From positions 1-33,532 of the forward strand of contig RWJK01001397.1 in the NCBI GenBank assembly GCA_004335835.1: a stretch of 33,532 nt of DNA, read 5' to 3'. This document shows, one piece after another, positions 21,515 to 33,036 of this stretch. The DNA is from Scenedesmus sp. ARA3. Its lineage: Eukaryota; Chlorophyta; Chlorophyceae; Sphaeropleales; Scenedesmaceae. Both the position numbers and the translations under genes were made by a program. The notes below the pieces were generated by a model that ran no database searches, was not told where the DNA came from, and was given only the letters and a program-made list of their open reading frames with translations. The stretch's first letter is position 1. Every line of letters starts with the position of its first letter.

Positions 21515-22749
21515 AGTGCGTGATACGTGCAGCTGTGGTGCTGTGCGCATGCAGCGGCACGGTTGAGGCTGGCGCGTGCTGGCTTTCTTGTTGCTTCGAC
21601 GGTTGTGGGTGTCCATGCTAGAACTGGGCTGCACACTACGTGAGGCAGCAACAGCACAGTGGAGCTGTTGCAGTGCATGCATGCAGCAATGAGCGGCTCA
21701 TGTCTGTGCAGGTTGCGTATCTGTGACCAATCCCATACACATACAAAATATCTCTTATATACAGCTTTCAACATTTAAAGTTACATACATAGCATTTCAA
21801 GGGAGGCACTGTCCAATAACTTTGTATAAGAACGAATTTACTTTGTCTAGCTTGGTACGGCAGTTTGAGCTGAGTTTGATGCTGTGATCTGTTGCAGCTG
21901 CTTATCGTGTTTTAGTAGTGCTGCCTTTCAAGCTCTTACTCAGTGGTTTTTAGTGTTTCAGTGGGGCACAGCTGGGTGCCTGTAGGGCAAGCAGTTGCTG
22001 CATGTCTGCCAGCAACAGAGGCCCAGCTAGTGCAGGGAAGGCTTTTGTGACAAGGTGGTCTGTAACACTATAGATAGTCACACTGTGGCACAACTGTTTC
22101 AAGAGAAGAGAGGTGGCTGGTAGCTTGTCTGATCATCAGCACCAGCTGCTAGTGCATGTTCAGGCACGGCGCAGTGCATGCAGTTGGCCTGGTGATGGGT
22201 ATCTCACACAACCAGGGCACATCCTTGCTTGCGAGCTTGCAATTGTAGCGCAGCCCTGACACCTGGCTGTGTGGTGCATAAAGTCTGTTGTCACACTTGC
22301 TTGTGGGTGCGTGTGTGACCGCTATCCATTGTTGTCTGGGGAGTACCCCACAGGCCCCTGCAGCCAGGTGGCTTGCCTGAGCTGCAATGGCAGCTCAGAC
22401 ACACTTGAACACAGTAACACAACGGAATCCGCCGTCGCAGAGTAACAGGTCAGCTGATATGTTTGACATCATTAACATCAATTGCCTTCCAGTAATCGAA
22501 CAGCATCGGCGCTCGTTAGGTAAAACAGACTCAGTGAAAAAGCGCCAAATCAAGGAACTGCCGCTCGTGCGAACTCGTTTCCCTGTCCATGCCCGTTCTG
22601 CATCAAACATGTGGTTTTAAACACATCGATGCTGCTTATAGGCTAGTAAGCGTCTACGGCCCTGCGCGCCAAGGCGGGCGTACTGCTCAAACATCGCAGC
22701 ACCTGCCATTCAGACCAGGATGCTATGAAAGCTGTTACATACCGCAATC
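21515..22749. other. LPMO 3' UTR and glycosyltransferase upstream region
   Basis: An AT-richer stretch follows the LPMO stop. TGTAA at 22061-22065 is the likely poly(A) signal. A 77-codon open frame lies at 22387-22620, but it has no family resemblance, signal peptide or splice context, so I do not call it. No clear TATA box is seen for the next gene. Confidence 0.45.
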
Positions 22750-22963
22750 ATGCGTCAAAGAATAGACAGAGCCGCTCGCTTGACGCTGCTGCTCTTGCTG
22801 ATGCCACTGGCCATTGCCCGATATTTGCATCAAGTGAGTTGGGGGGACTGTGGTCAGAGAAAGCATCGGTATGAACTCCGAGATGTATCAGCACTGGATC
22901 AGACAGGGTGTTGGCTGACAGCTAATTTGTATGGACCGTGTTTCGCGCCAATGCCACCTGCAT

Positions 22964-23024
<61 letters not shown>

Positions 23025-23127
23025 CCGCATGCATCAGCTTCACAATTATGAATGGGTTGAGAAACAAGGCAGCTAGGATGCCCTCTCAAGAAACAGTACA
23101 GCAGCAGCTGCGGTAACAGCAACTATA

Positions 23128-23171
<44 letters not shown>

Positions 23172-23892
23172 AGCCACCTCTTAGTCAACTGCCACAGACC
23201 CTGTTTTCAGATGTTTGCTGTACGGCGTGCAGGACCCACAATGTCCCTGCAATTGCACAACAGCACCAGCAGCAGCAGCAGCAGCCAACAGCAGCAGCAG
23301 CAGCAGCGCATGGCCAAAGTCCCCGCATTCTGCCGTCTTTGACGACCCCTGGGCCAAGGCCAACATTGCACTCACCTACGCGCACCAGCTCAAGGACGGC
23401 GTGGGCGCGCAGACCATGCGCATGCTGGAGATCTACGCGCTGGCCAACAGCATCGGCATAGGCTACCTGCACCGGCCCATCACCTGCGTGGGGCACGTCG
23501 GCGAGCTGGTGCACTACCGGGAGGCGGCCTGCAACCTGACGCGCGAGGCTGACGTGCGGCTGCTGGCCAAGATACGGCGCATGATCAGCCTGCCCTCCAC
23601 GGTCAGCGAGGATCAGGTGAGGGCACGGTGGTGGGCTGCTGGGATAGACAGCAGCGGCAGTGCTGCAAGCTGGTATCATTGGGTTGAGAGCAGCTGCAGC
23701 GGAGACAGCAGCAAGCGGCAGGCTGTGGCAGATACATGTGGTGGAGGCACTGGCAGCTGGCAGGCTGTGGCCTGCCCTCCACAGTCAGCGAGGAGCAGGT
23801 GCGGGCGGGGCTTGTGTGGATGTGGGGTCAGCTGGCAGGTGGTGCTGGCTCTGTGGCAACGTACTTGTGTGTTGAAGCAAGAGAGGCAGCAG

Positions 23893-23929
<37 letters not shown>

Positions 23930-24421
23930 GATAGGTAGTGGTGGCAGTGACAGGTGGCGTGGCACTGCCAGTAGTCCAGCAGCAATGTCAACACTGTCAG
24001 ACAAGGCAGGGTGTGCCATGCATAGCAGCTGGTGAAGCAATGCAAGTGCACATGGTGAGCTTTGGAGTGCAGCCAGCAGCAGCAGCAGCAGCTTTATTGT
24101 GCTCCATGTATGCTCCTGTTTGGCGCACAGTCGCTGCGCATGGCAGCACCCACAGCACCAAACCTGTGCCACATGCGGCTGCGCCTGCAGGTGCGCGGCT
24201 GGCAGCAGGTGTATGTGTCGGAGTTCACTTGGTGGAAGTTTGCGGCACTGGCGGGCGAGGCGCGCCGCAAGCAGCAGCCCACACTGTTTGTGACGGAGTT
24301 TGCCACCAGCGTGGCGCACGCCTACCCGGGCGTGTTCCTGAGCGTGCCAGCCTTCAGGCCGGACCACCCGGAGGTGAGCAGGCTAGCAGCAGCAGCAGCG
24401 ACTGCTGGCAACGGCAGCAGC

Positions 24422-24454
<33 letters not shown>

Positions 24455-25053
24455 GAGGGCCTGTGTGGTTGAAAGCAGCAGTTGTGTCCGTCAGATGGCC
24501 CCTTTGTTATGCCATGCGCAGTGCAGAGAGTGAGGCAGCAGCAGGCCTGTTCTTACAGCGCTGCTGCCAAATAACAACCCCACTCTCCAGCAAACGCGCA
24601 GTATGGTTGGTGTATAGGTGGCTAGTAGCAGCTGTACGCTGTCTCGATCATCGCGTTGGAGCCTGCAGCTGTTTTATGACACCGCTGCCTTGCTGTTGTA
24701 TTCCACTGCAGACGCGCCTGGTGTGCCAGCGGCCCAGCGCGGGCGCGGGCCTGCAGCCTGGCAAGCCGTGGCTGCTGAATGCGCTGAGGCTGGCCATACA
24801 TGTGCGGCGGGGCGACATCGCCACCAACAGCCGCTGGTCGCACCGCATGTTCCCGCCAGCCTACTACGTCCACCTGGCGCAGCAGATCACGCAGGTGGGT
24901 GGGATGGGGAGGCCAAGGGCACAGCAGCAGCTGCACTTGAGGCGCTGCCCACTACGAGCGCTGTGTGCATTTCAAACCAACAGCTGTGCTCAACCTACTG
25001 CGTGCCTGCTTCTGTGCCAACAAATAAACCCAAGCACATGCTCACGCAACACC

Positions 25054-25097
<44 letters not shown>

Positions 25098-25654
25098 TGC
25101 TTGACGAGGCTGGGTGTGACTTCAGTGTGGAGGTGTACACTGAGGCGCCCAGCAGCGCGGCGGGGCGGGCTGAGCTGGAGCAGCTGCGGCAGGCCATCCC
25201 CCACGCGGTGATGCAGGTCAGGCCGGCATGCCTGGGGCTGTGATGGACTCAAACTGCTGCTGCATGCCACTTGATAGCTCTAACCTGGCACTTTTACACC
25301 TATTGAGCGTGCACATGTACTTGCTTCACCCACGCTGTGCTGCAGGTCAGCAAGGACATGGTGTGGAGCTGGCAGCAGATGGCCACCGCTGACGTGCTGG
25401 TCATGAGCAACAGCGCCTTCTCCATCAGCGCAGCGCTGCTCAACCCCAACGCCTTCAACGTGTTCTTCCCGGGCGCGCAGCTGCACCAGAGCAGAGTCGA
25501 GATGAGCCACTGGCACACGCCCCTGGACAGGAACGGCACGCTGCCCAGTGCGGCGCTGCAGGCGCTGAAGCGGCGTGTGGGGCACCCCGGGGCCACTGAT
25601 GGCGGCTTTGGCAGTGAGGAGATGGACATATTCGGGCGGCCGCTGCCATTTTGA
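22750..25654 (+). CDS. Golgi-type glycosyltransferase, fucosyltransferase-like (HVRRGD motif)
   Basis: The exons are 22750-22833, 23233-23616, 24131-24373, 24712-24894, 25097-25216 and 25346-25654, giving 1323 nt (440 aa), every junction in phase 0. Residues 1-28 are a basic start plus one hydrophobic helix (LTLLLLLMPLAIA), a type II anchor or signal peptide. A Cys/Ala/Ser-rich stem follows. The catalytic part starts near residue 60 with KDGVGAQTMRMLEIYALA (82-99), like the Gly-rich donor-site loop of fucosyltransferases. LYLHRPI-type and SEFTWW segments follow, then AIHVRRGDI (265-273), the HxRRGD motif of GT11/GT23/O-FucT enzymes. Near the C-terminus ADVLVMSNSAFSISAALL is the usual S-x-F-S segment. 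Donor GDP-fucose is an inference. The acceptors at 23233 and 24131 are the least certain, since alternatives exist at 23211 (wrong phase) and 24191 (20 codons shorter). TGTAA lies at 25966-25970. Confidence 0.82.
22966..23019 (+). repeat. (CAG)18 tract in glycosyltransferase intron 1
   Basis: Eighteen perfect CAG units on the sense strand lie in the middle of intron 1. They are followed 110 nt later by (CTG)14 at 23129-23170, so the two can pair within the same transcript. Confidence 0.95.
23129..23170 (+). repeat. (CTG)14 tract in glycosyltransferase intron 1
   Basis: Fourteen perfect CTG units end 62 nt before the proposed acceptor at 23232 and 40 nt before the alternative TTTTCAG acceptor at 23210. 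Confidence 0.95.
23771..23806 (+). repeat. Partial duplicate of the exon 2 end plus donor site inside intron 2
   Basis: This 36-bp stretch matches 23589-23624 (the last 28 bases of exon 2 and its donor) with three mismatches. It would read LPSTVSEEQ where the exon reads LPSTVSEDQ and is followed by GTGCGG, so coding sense and splice context are both preserved. Confidence 0.8.
23899..23928 (+). repeat. (CAG)10 tract in glycosyltransferase intron 2
   Basis: Ten CAG units on the sense strand lie about 200 nt before the proposed exon 3 acceptor. Confidence 0.93.
24424..24453 (+). repeat. (CAG)10 tract near the 5' end of glycosyltransferase intron 3
   Basis: Ten CAG units start 50 nt after the donor at 24374. 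In this window the sense-strand CAG tracts inside introns lie away from acceptors, unlike the CTG tracts. Confidence 0.92.
25058..25093 (+). repeat. (TGC)12 tract abutting a 3' splice site
   Basis: Twelve TGC units run to within three bases of exon 5 of the glycosyltransferase (acceptor CAG at 25094-25096). Confidence 0.95.
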
Positions 25655-28135
25655 GGCGTGGCAGTGGCAGGCACAGCACTTGCGGCCTAATCTACACTCA
25701 GGGCTGACACCAAGCGGCTCGTATGGCTGACCAGTTGCTGCGTGTTTGGGTGTTGTGGCGGCAGAGATGGAATTGGCGGCTGCCGGTGCTACAAGATGGC
25801 AGTGGCTAAGGTTGCATAGATCATGCTTGCGCATGACCACACATGCCTGCCACTGTCAGTGACTGCTCTCTCTCACGCTGTACATAGCATTCTTTGTAGC
25901 GGTAGCATGAAGGGGGAGCAGGTGCGACAGCTCTGGCTGGATGTTTGTCACTGACAAATATTTGTTGTAAGATCAATTGAGATGTTGTTTTAGTCAGCAA
26001 CTGTTGTCACAGGGGCTGTAGCAGTCACCACTGTCTGCTGCATCAGTAGTGGCGGCGGCGTAGGGCAGGGTAGAGTAGGCAGTAAGGTTGTGATCTGCTC
26101 GTGCTGCCGCAGAAGCAGTGCTCCGAGTAGTCATCTCGGCAGTTGCAGCATTTTTATTCTTTGAGGTCACCCAAACTGGCGGTCAAAGCACTTCAAGCGT
26201 TTGTCTTAGTGCAGCTTTGTCCTGCAGGCTGTCTGCCAGTTGAACGCCCCAAGGCGCGGCACATTTGTCCTATGCAGCAGTGGTGGCATCCGGCGGCTGC
26301 AGGCCAGGCGTTGCCGCCAGTGCTGTGGCGCAGTGCCGGTATGACACACCTGGCACACAGGTGCAGCCTAGCACGCCCAGGACTGGTCCAGCGCTGGCTC
26401 AGCATTGGACTTTGTGACACCGTTGCTTTATGGCTGGAGCGTGCTGGTGCCACCAACGGAATGGTGGGCCACCACGCCAGCTCAGCCCTCCCAAACTGTT
26501 GGGGCGGACACTAATTGATCAGCCCAAGCATGCTGAAACACGTGCTAGCATGTCCGAGAAGGCGCATTAGGGTGCGTGGAGATCCTTGAGTGTTGCACTA
26601 GTACTAGGGCAGGCGGCCCGCTGGGCCCACTGGCTGTTGCTGCCAGGGATTGAAAGCCTTCCACCGCCAGACAGGTTAAATCGTTACTTTGTGTCGCCAG
26701 GACACGCTGTGAACAGCACCTGGCCCAACAACTGACAAAGAGCTGACGGGGAGCAGCACGTTGCCAACTTGCTGTGCCAGTGGCACACAATAGCCTACTC
26801 GGCAAAGCCTGCCAGCCACCCATCCCAGGGTCAACCACAGAAACCTTGAAGCCGCGACAGCTCACCCGGCACCAGCAGGCTTGCCATGAGCTTTGCTGCT
26901 GTAAAATTAAACCATCTCGCCGGCTGTGACTGACAGCAGGCAAACAGCCGCCACATAACAGGTGCTGGCCAGCAAAGCTGCTTCACTGCGCATACAGGCA
27001 CGCCTGTTTTGAGAACCGGCTAGTAGCTGGGGTCACCATATGGGTGCATGCCCTCAGCCAGGTCTCCTGCTGCACCAGCAGGGCGCCCTGCGCCATGTAA
27101 TGAGCACCCTCCTGCGCCTGCCCAAGCCCCACAGGCTGCAACGAGTCGACCGTGACGACTGATGCAGGAACTACTAGGTATGAGATCTACACATAAAGCA
27201 CAACGCAGCAGCAGAAATGACACCTTTAAAGCACAGTGTATGCATCATCGCCCAAGCAACAGCATGTGCTTGTTATGCTCTGAGCCAAACAGCCACCAAA
27301 CCACTGCAACATTATGCTATGCAGCTGCTGCTTGCTAATGGACAGCGATGGCCCTGAACAGCACACACTTCACAAATGCCTATGCACTACCACTGTGCAG
27401 TTGCAGGACAAACACTCTGAACATGCTCTGCTGTACCCCTCTCTTTCACACCACCCTCACTTGCAAGAATGACGCACCACCCAAAGACGCGGAATGGCCG
27501 TGCATGCTGCACCAGGCTCGTCCGCCTACCCAAACACAGCTAACACGCTACCTACAGGATTGTACACGCCACAAGGTCATGTCTGGATGCAGCTAACATT
27601 CTGGCGACAGCCTTAACAGCCAGGAACTGCCACATGGTCATCATGGGCAGGCCAGCTTCAGGTACGCTACAACAGCCCAGCACCATGACTGCACAGCGCA
27701 TAAAGCAGCTTAGCCATAATGTGGCGCAAAGACAGGCAGGCTGAAATTATCTCACAACACTGGACATGCAGAGCTGCATCTGCTCTATTAACCCTACACC
27801 CAAGGCACAAGTAGGAGTTTTCAGCGGCATGGTGCGGTGATGCATACGTAAAGAGTAACCTAGCAGTGACTTGTGCACTGACAAGCACTGACAAGCACTG
27901 ACAGTACAAGTACATATTGCTGTACAGCCCCATCCCCTGTGTGCATGTCACAGCCATCCAGGGACCTGCAGGAGCAAGAAACCCCCTACCCAACAGCCCA
28001 ACTGCCCACAGCAGCATTCAGCCATCTGCCATGCAGTGAACCACTGACGCCAGCGCATCCTTGCACGCGATTGCAAGGGCGTGTGTATTGCTTGAAACAG
28101 CACGAAATGTTCCTGCTGTGCTGCCCGTTGTCAGC
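25655..28135. other. Long convergent intergenic region without a supported gene
   Basis: About 2.5 kb lies between the glycosyltransferase stop and the coiled-coil gene stop. TGTAA at 25966-25970 probably ends the former. Open frames at 26143-26514 (+) and 26545-26943 (-) have no recognisable domain and no splice partners. A short minus-strand frame ending near 27020 (GMHPYGDPSY then stop) could be a terminal exon but cannot be linked to others. A 10-bp unit (ACAAGCACTG) is repeated twice at 27881-27900. The region may be old transposon or gene debris. Confidence 0.4.
25966..25970 (+). promoter_or_regulatory. Candidate TGTAA poly(A) signal of the glycosyltransferase
   Basis: TGTAA lies about 310 nt after the glycosyltransferase stop, in an AT-rich context (TTTGTTGTAAGATC). 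Confidence 0.6.
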
Positions 28136-30500
28136 TCAGGCCATGACTGGCTCGTGGCTGCAGCTGCTGTCGCCGAGCCCGTCAGTCTGCATCTGCATCT
28201 GCAGCGCCTCCAGCTCCTGCAACAGCTGCTGGTGCTCATCCAGCTGCTGCTGCTGCTCCTCGCTGCGGGCGAAGCCGGCGCTGCTGGGCCGCCCGCTGCC
28301 GCCGCCCTCCTCCTGCAGCGCCTGCTGCAGCAAGTCCATCTCGCCCTTGTCCGCCACCTTGGACAGCTGCTCCAGCAGCAGCTGCCGGTCAGTGAGCGCC
28401 AGCTCCAGCTGGTGGTGCAGGTGGTCCAGGCCCGCCTCCAGCCCACGCACCGCGTCGTCCTTGGAGCCTGCAGGGCGGCAGCAGCAGCAGAAGAAGAGGC
28501 GGCAGGCTCAGAGCAGCAGGTAGCTGCGATAGATGTAGCAGGGGTAACAGCAGCCAGCATCACGCCAGCCTCTGTGCGTGTGCTGTCCTGCAAGCATGGT
28601 CGTAGTGTTGTTTTCTGGGCCCCCTGCATGACCTGCCTTGGAGTGGCACTCAAGTAAATGGCCACAGATTGCTGTGCTGACACTTTTCAGCTGCAAACAT
28701 TCACACACAAACAGGCACTGCCGCGGCACTCCATGAAGGTGACGCATACGGCATGCACAGCTTTGACTGGTGTCTAACAGCGGCAGGCACCGCCACTGCC
28801 ACCATGCAGCCCCTCCCCGCTCCTCAGCACTCACCCAGGTCGCGCAGCAGCTTGCGCTTGTCGTCCAGCAGCTTGGCCGTCTCCCTGCTGATCATCTCCT
28901 GGCTCTCTTCCGCGCGCTCCTTCTCAGCCTCCAGCGCGCCCAGCTGCTGCAGCAGGCTCACCTGCCGCGACTCAGCGGCAGCCTTGGCCAGCCGCAGCTG
29001 CTGCAGCTCGCCCAGCAGCTTGCTGCGGCTGATGCGCTTGTTGGGGCCAGCGCCCGCGCCAGCTGCACCGCCAGCTGATGCAGCGGCGGAGCCAGTGTCA
29101 GCGTCGACGATGTTGCCGCCGCCATTGCTGGCGGCCGCTGTGCTGCTGAGCGCTGACACGCGGTTGACAATCTCCCGCAGCAGCATCAGCTCGCGCAGCA
29201 GCTGCTGAATAGTCTCCTCTGACTGCTGGTACTCCAGGCGTGTGTACCTGCAATGCCACACAGAGGCAAGGATGGCAAAGGCAACGGCAGTGAGCAACAC
29301 ACTGCCTGACACGCGACGCTCAAGTAAATGCACAGCAGCTTGCTGCACCCTGACTGCAACTGATGCTTGCAGGAATGCCCTGCAAACAGCCTCAACGTGC
29401 CTTGCTGCTGCAACACACGAAGTGTGCGGTAGCAGCGTCCCATCAAGCTGCTGTCCAACAGAAATTCCACGTGCCCCATGCGCAGCTGGCTAGCCCATGC
29501 TGGCCCATGCTTCAGCTGCTGTGTGTGCTCACCGCAGCTCGCCCATGCTCCTGCTGAAGGCCTCCTCCAGGCGGCCCTTGGCTGCTGACACCGACCCAAG
29601 CTCCTTGGCCTGCAGGAAGAGCAGGCAGGAGCAAACGCCAGTGAGCGTCAGTGTGGTTGAGGGCCGAACAGCTGCCATACAGACCACGACAGTGCATGCA
29701 TCAAAAGGCGACAAGCTATGCACATTGTGTGCTACGAAACGCATGTAGCTTTTTGCCTCAACTGGGTGCAGTTGACAGGTACGGCCGTGTCTGTGCCGTC
29801 CTGCGCGCCTGCATGCTGGCATGCTGGTCTCCCTGTGCTGGTGTGTGTTCCTGCAAGCCGCTTGCCGCCTGCGCACCTGCTTGACCAGCAGCTCCTCTGC
29901 CCGCTGCCTGCCTGCGCGCTCTATCTTGAGGTCATCTCCAAGGCGCTTGCGCTCTGATGCAGAGGTGGCCTTGGCCTGGAGAAGCAAGCAGCGAGCGCAC
30001 AGGATGTGTTTTAGCCTGCCACCATCAGCAGTCTGATGCACAAGCAGCAGTAGCGGTCTCACACAAAACATGTGCACAGATGCTTGGCGAAGCTGTGATT
30101 TGAGACGAAACTGCTGCTAGAGGTGCATATGTGAGCAGGTTGCACTTCAGTAACGCAGTGTCGCACGTGTAGCATGGTGTGTTCATACGGGTGCAAGCTG
30201 AGCTCCGTTGCAGCTGACCGAGTAGCGTTCAAGACAGGATCTCAAAACTCAGCAAGATGCAAGCAGGTATATGCAATTGCAAGGAGACGTGGATATTGTG
30301 TCTGGCAGCTTCTCTTTCCTGCAGGAGATGCCTTCCTGTCGCCTCACCTGCTCTAGCCGCTGCTTCAAGGATTCATTCTCTGCTTTCAACAGCTGCAGCT
30401 GTTGCTGTGGACTTCCAACACTATGAGGCGAGTCTCCATCACTGCCTTGCCCATCTAGGGCCCTGTGCAGCACTTTGACGGTTGCTGGCTTCTGAGCCAT
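28136..30500 (-). CDS. Coiled-coil protein of unknown function
   Basis: There are five minus-strand exons: 30500-30348, 29975-29877, 29609-29533, 29247-28835 and 28467-28136. They total 1074 nt (357 aa), with phases 0, 0, 2 and 1 consistent. The start is MAQKPATVKVLHRAL. Heptad-like Leu/Gln/Glu-rich coiled coil begins near residue 32 (QQQLQLLKAENESLKQRLEQ) and continues through exons 2 and 3. In exon 4 an Ala/Gly/Ser-rich flexible linker (about 143-177) breaks it. A second long coiled coil (LLGELQQLRLAK, then LEAEKERAEESQ) carries on into exon 5. There is no signal peptide, membrane helix or catalytic motif. Such proteins are often scaffolds of cytoskeletal or basal-body structures, but nothing here assigns one. 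The short early exons (99 and 77 nt) each code only coiled coil. Confidence 0.83.
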
Positions 30501-31154
30501 GCTGTGCTGCAGTGGGTTGTGAGCAGTAGCACGGCAGCTGCTACCAGTTGTGAGCACGTCTCCACGCCAGCGCCACCTGGCTGCGTCGACGTATAAACAA
30601 TATCCGGTTATGCCACGGAAACGTGCACCAGGCCTACAGCACGCTGCGTTCGCCGGTTGTTGTATCGCTACCGTCAAGCGTGTGTGCAACTACGACAAGA
30701 GCCCAGCCGGTGCTGCTGATACGAAAGTACGGCGAACTCCAAATGCTATGCGTGTGACCTAGGCGCTTCTTCAGGACCAGAATTGCTGCGCGACAGTTTG
30801 GTACCCTGTGTGCAGCCGATTAGTAGTGCAAAAGATATCGCATTGGTTGCTGAACAACGCAGCAGGCTTGTATCCTCTGTTTGAAAGGCACACAAGGCAA
30901 CTGTGCACACGCTGATTGAAATCTGTTACACGTGAAACCTATCGAGTCCTTGATGCACTTTTAATAGTCAATGCAACTCTGATCGCTGTTAAATAGGGTC
31001 TTCTTGAAGCCTCAGCTGACCGTGGGAAACCCGTCCTTCGATGCTCGGCTTGTTTTGCACGAGACAGTCGGTGTACGCGCTGGCAGCTCTGCCACCCTGT
31101 CATAAGTTTTATGTACTAGCATTCAACTGCTGAAGTTGTGAAGCAGCACCTTCA
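30501..31154. other. Divergent promoter region of the coiled-coil (-) and plastid membrane protein (+) genes
   Basis: These 654 bp are clearly more AT-rich than the flanking exons and should carry both promoters. A TATAAACAA at about 30592 faces the + direction, too far (about 560 bp) from the 31155 start to be an obvious core promoter without a long 5' UTR. No coding exon is seen. Confidence 0.4.
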
Positions 31155-33036
31155 ATGTGGGCTGCCCATTGCAAACACCACTGCAGCAGCAGGCTAATTC
31201 AGTCACACCAGCCCTGCCTACAGCCTTTGTTGCAACGACACGCAGTTTGCCGTTTTAAAACTTTAGAACGAAGTGTTAGAGTATCAGCAGCATCTGAGCC
31301 ACCACCGCAGCCCCAGCAGCAGCCCAATGATGTACGGCAGCAGCAATTGGGAGAGGCAGCAGCGGCAGCAGCGGCACAGCCGGCAGCTGTGCAAGTTGGT
31401 GAACAAGTAGCAGCAGACGCAGTACTAGAACATGCAGGAAGCAGCTCTCCAGCAGATCAGCAGCATAGCACCAGCCACACGATGGCGGCAACCTTGTACC
31501 TGGCATTGGGTGGTGGCCTGGCTGCTGCTGGCCTGCTGGTGGCTACATTTGCCGTGCCCATTGCTGCTGGCTGCTTGAGCCTAGGCAGCCTCCCCCTGCA
31601 GCAGGCAGCTGCGCTGGTGGGGTGCTGCGGGGCAGCGCTGCTACGCGCCGCATCACTGGCAGTATTCATAGCGGTAAGTGCGGATTTTGGAGAGAATGGG
31701 TGCGCAGAAGGGGTGCATTGCGAAAGAATCACAAGTTGCAACCGCCTGCTTGGTAGCATGCCATGCAGTGCTTTGAAAATGTCTTCGCGGTGTGCACTCG
31801 GTCCAGCAACAGGCACATTGTACGCCTTCTGCAAGGCATGCATTGCTTTGAGCTGCTGCACAATGCACACCCAGGTGAAACAGTAGCACAGCACCACACA
31901 AGCATTGCACACGAGTGCCTTGTAAACTGTACTGTCGGAGGAGTGTGCTGGCGCTGTCGCTCAGGTCGTGTGATGCTGACGAAGGCGCAGCCAGCATGTG
32001 CATGTCCGCTTGCAGCACAGCGAACAAACATCCAGCTGTTGTCCAATCAACGACTTGTGTTGTCCTCTTGCCGCTGCTCCTCTGATTCCATGTGGCCGCC
32101 CTGCAGAGTGGCGCAGCAGCTGGCGAGCTGGGCACGTGGCGCTACCAGCGCATCAACTGCGGGCTGGCAGCAGCGGCAGCCATCACCGTCCTGCTGCAGC
32201 CGCTGTCCTTGGGCTGCGCGTCGCCGCTGGTGCTGCTGCTGCTGGCAGCAGCCGCTGCCGCAACAGCAGCAGCATGCGGCGCGGTGTTCCTGCAGCAGTG
32301 GCGGGGCGAGGGCGTGCACTTTGCCTCAGCGCTGGGCTACCTGGGCTGGGGCGGCTCGCTGCGCGCGGTGTGGCTGTACCTGCTGCGTGACGCCACCACA
32401 CTGGCAGGCAGCCTGATGCTGCTGCTGGCTGTGCTGGCGGGCGGCGCGGGCCTCGCCGCGCTCACCAGCAGCGCCGCAGTCAGTGCAGCGCCCTGGGCAG
32501 CAGTGGCTGGCGCTGCAGCCGAGCCTGGGCTGCAGTACCTGCGCAAGCTGCTGGGCGTGGGGCTGCTGCTGGCGGCGCTGCAGTGCTGGGCGCTGGCCGA
32601 GTTTGGTGGCTCTGCGCGCAAGGTGAGCCCGGAGACTGGCGTGAAGCTGGCGCTGGTGATGGCTGACGAGGCGCGCGAGGTGGCGGCAGGGACGCTGCCG
32701 GCGCCGCTGCACGTGTCGCCGCGGCGCTTCGACCTGCTGCACGTAGGGTTCTTCGCGGCAGCGGTGGTGCAGGCTGGCTGGCTGGTGCAGGCCGGCGCAG
32801 CAGCCGGTGCGGGCGGGGTGCTGGACGTGAATGGTGGCGATCCTGTGTGGAAGCTGCTGTACTGGGGTGTGCTGGTGACGGCTGGGTACCTTGTGTCAGT
32901 GGTGGGCTCGCTGGATTTCACTGATGTGTGGAGCTGGGTGGTTGGTGTGGCCTCGTACTTGGCTGGCTGGGTGAGCTTCTTTGGCAGCATCCTGTACGCT
33001 GACTGGACGTGGCTGACTGAGGTGCGGCGGCGCTGA
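31155..33036 (+). CDS. Plastid-targeted polytopic membrane protein, unrecognised family
   Basis: Two exons, 31155-31673 and 32107-33036 (GCG|GTAAGT ... CTGCAG|AGT, phase 0), give 1449 nt (482 aa). Residues 1 to about 46 (MWAAHCKHHC through RSVRVSAAS) form a chloroplast-type transit peptide with Arg, Ser and His but almost no acidic residues. A Gln/Ala-rich, low-complexity stretch follows (47-108). About nine hydrophobic helices follow, near 111-136, 148-173, 192-210, 213-235, 258-292, 318-338, 383-402, 420-440 and 447-470. A charged loop (about 340-382) contains RKVSPETGVKLALVMADEAREV. The C-terminus is DWTWLTEVRRR. The two exons are almost entirely membrane segments, so a transporter or thylakoid/envelope membrane protein is plausible; I do not recognise the family. 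TGTAA motifs follow at 33244-33248 and 33377-33381. Confidence 0.82.

Noticed and set aside
22387..22620. A 77-codon + frame of fairly normal composition (MAAQTHLNTV start)
   Set aside because: There is no signal peptide, domain, splice context or nearby promoter. It lies in the probable intergenic region downstream of a TGTAA site. A small gene cannot be fully excluded.
23211..23232. TTTTCAG acceptor at 23210 for glycosyltransferase exon 2
   Set aside because: It looks strong as a splice site but would join exon 1 (phase 0) out of frame. The GTGCAG acceptor at 23232 keeps the frame. Transcript data would decide whether an extra small exon exists.
26143..26943. Open frames of 123 (+) and 132 (-) codons in the convergent gap
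   Set aside because: Composition is rich in Cys, Trp and His with no motif. They may be transposon debris, but no terminal repeats or transposase motifs are visible.
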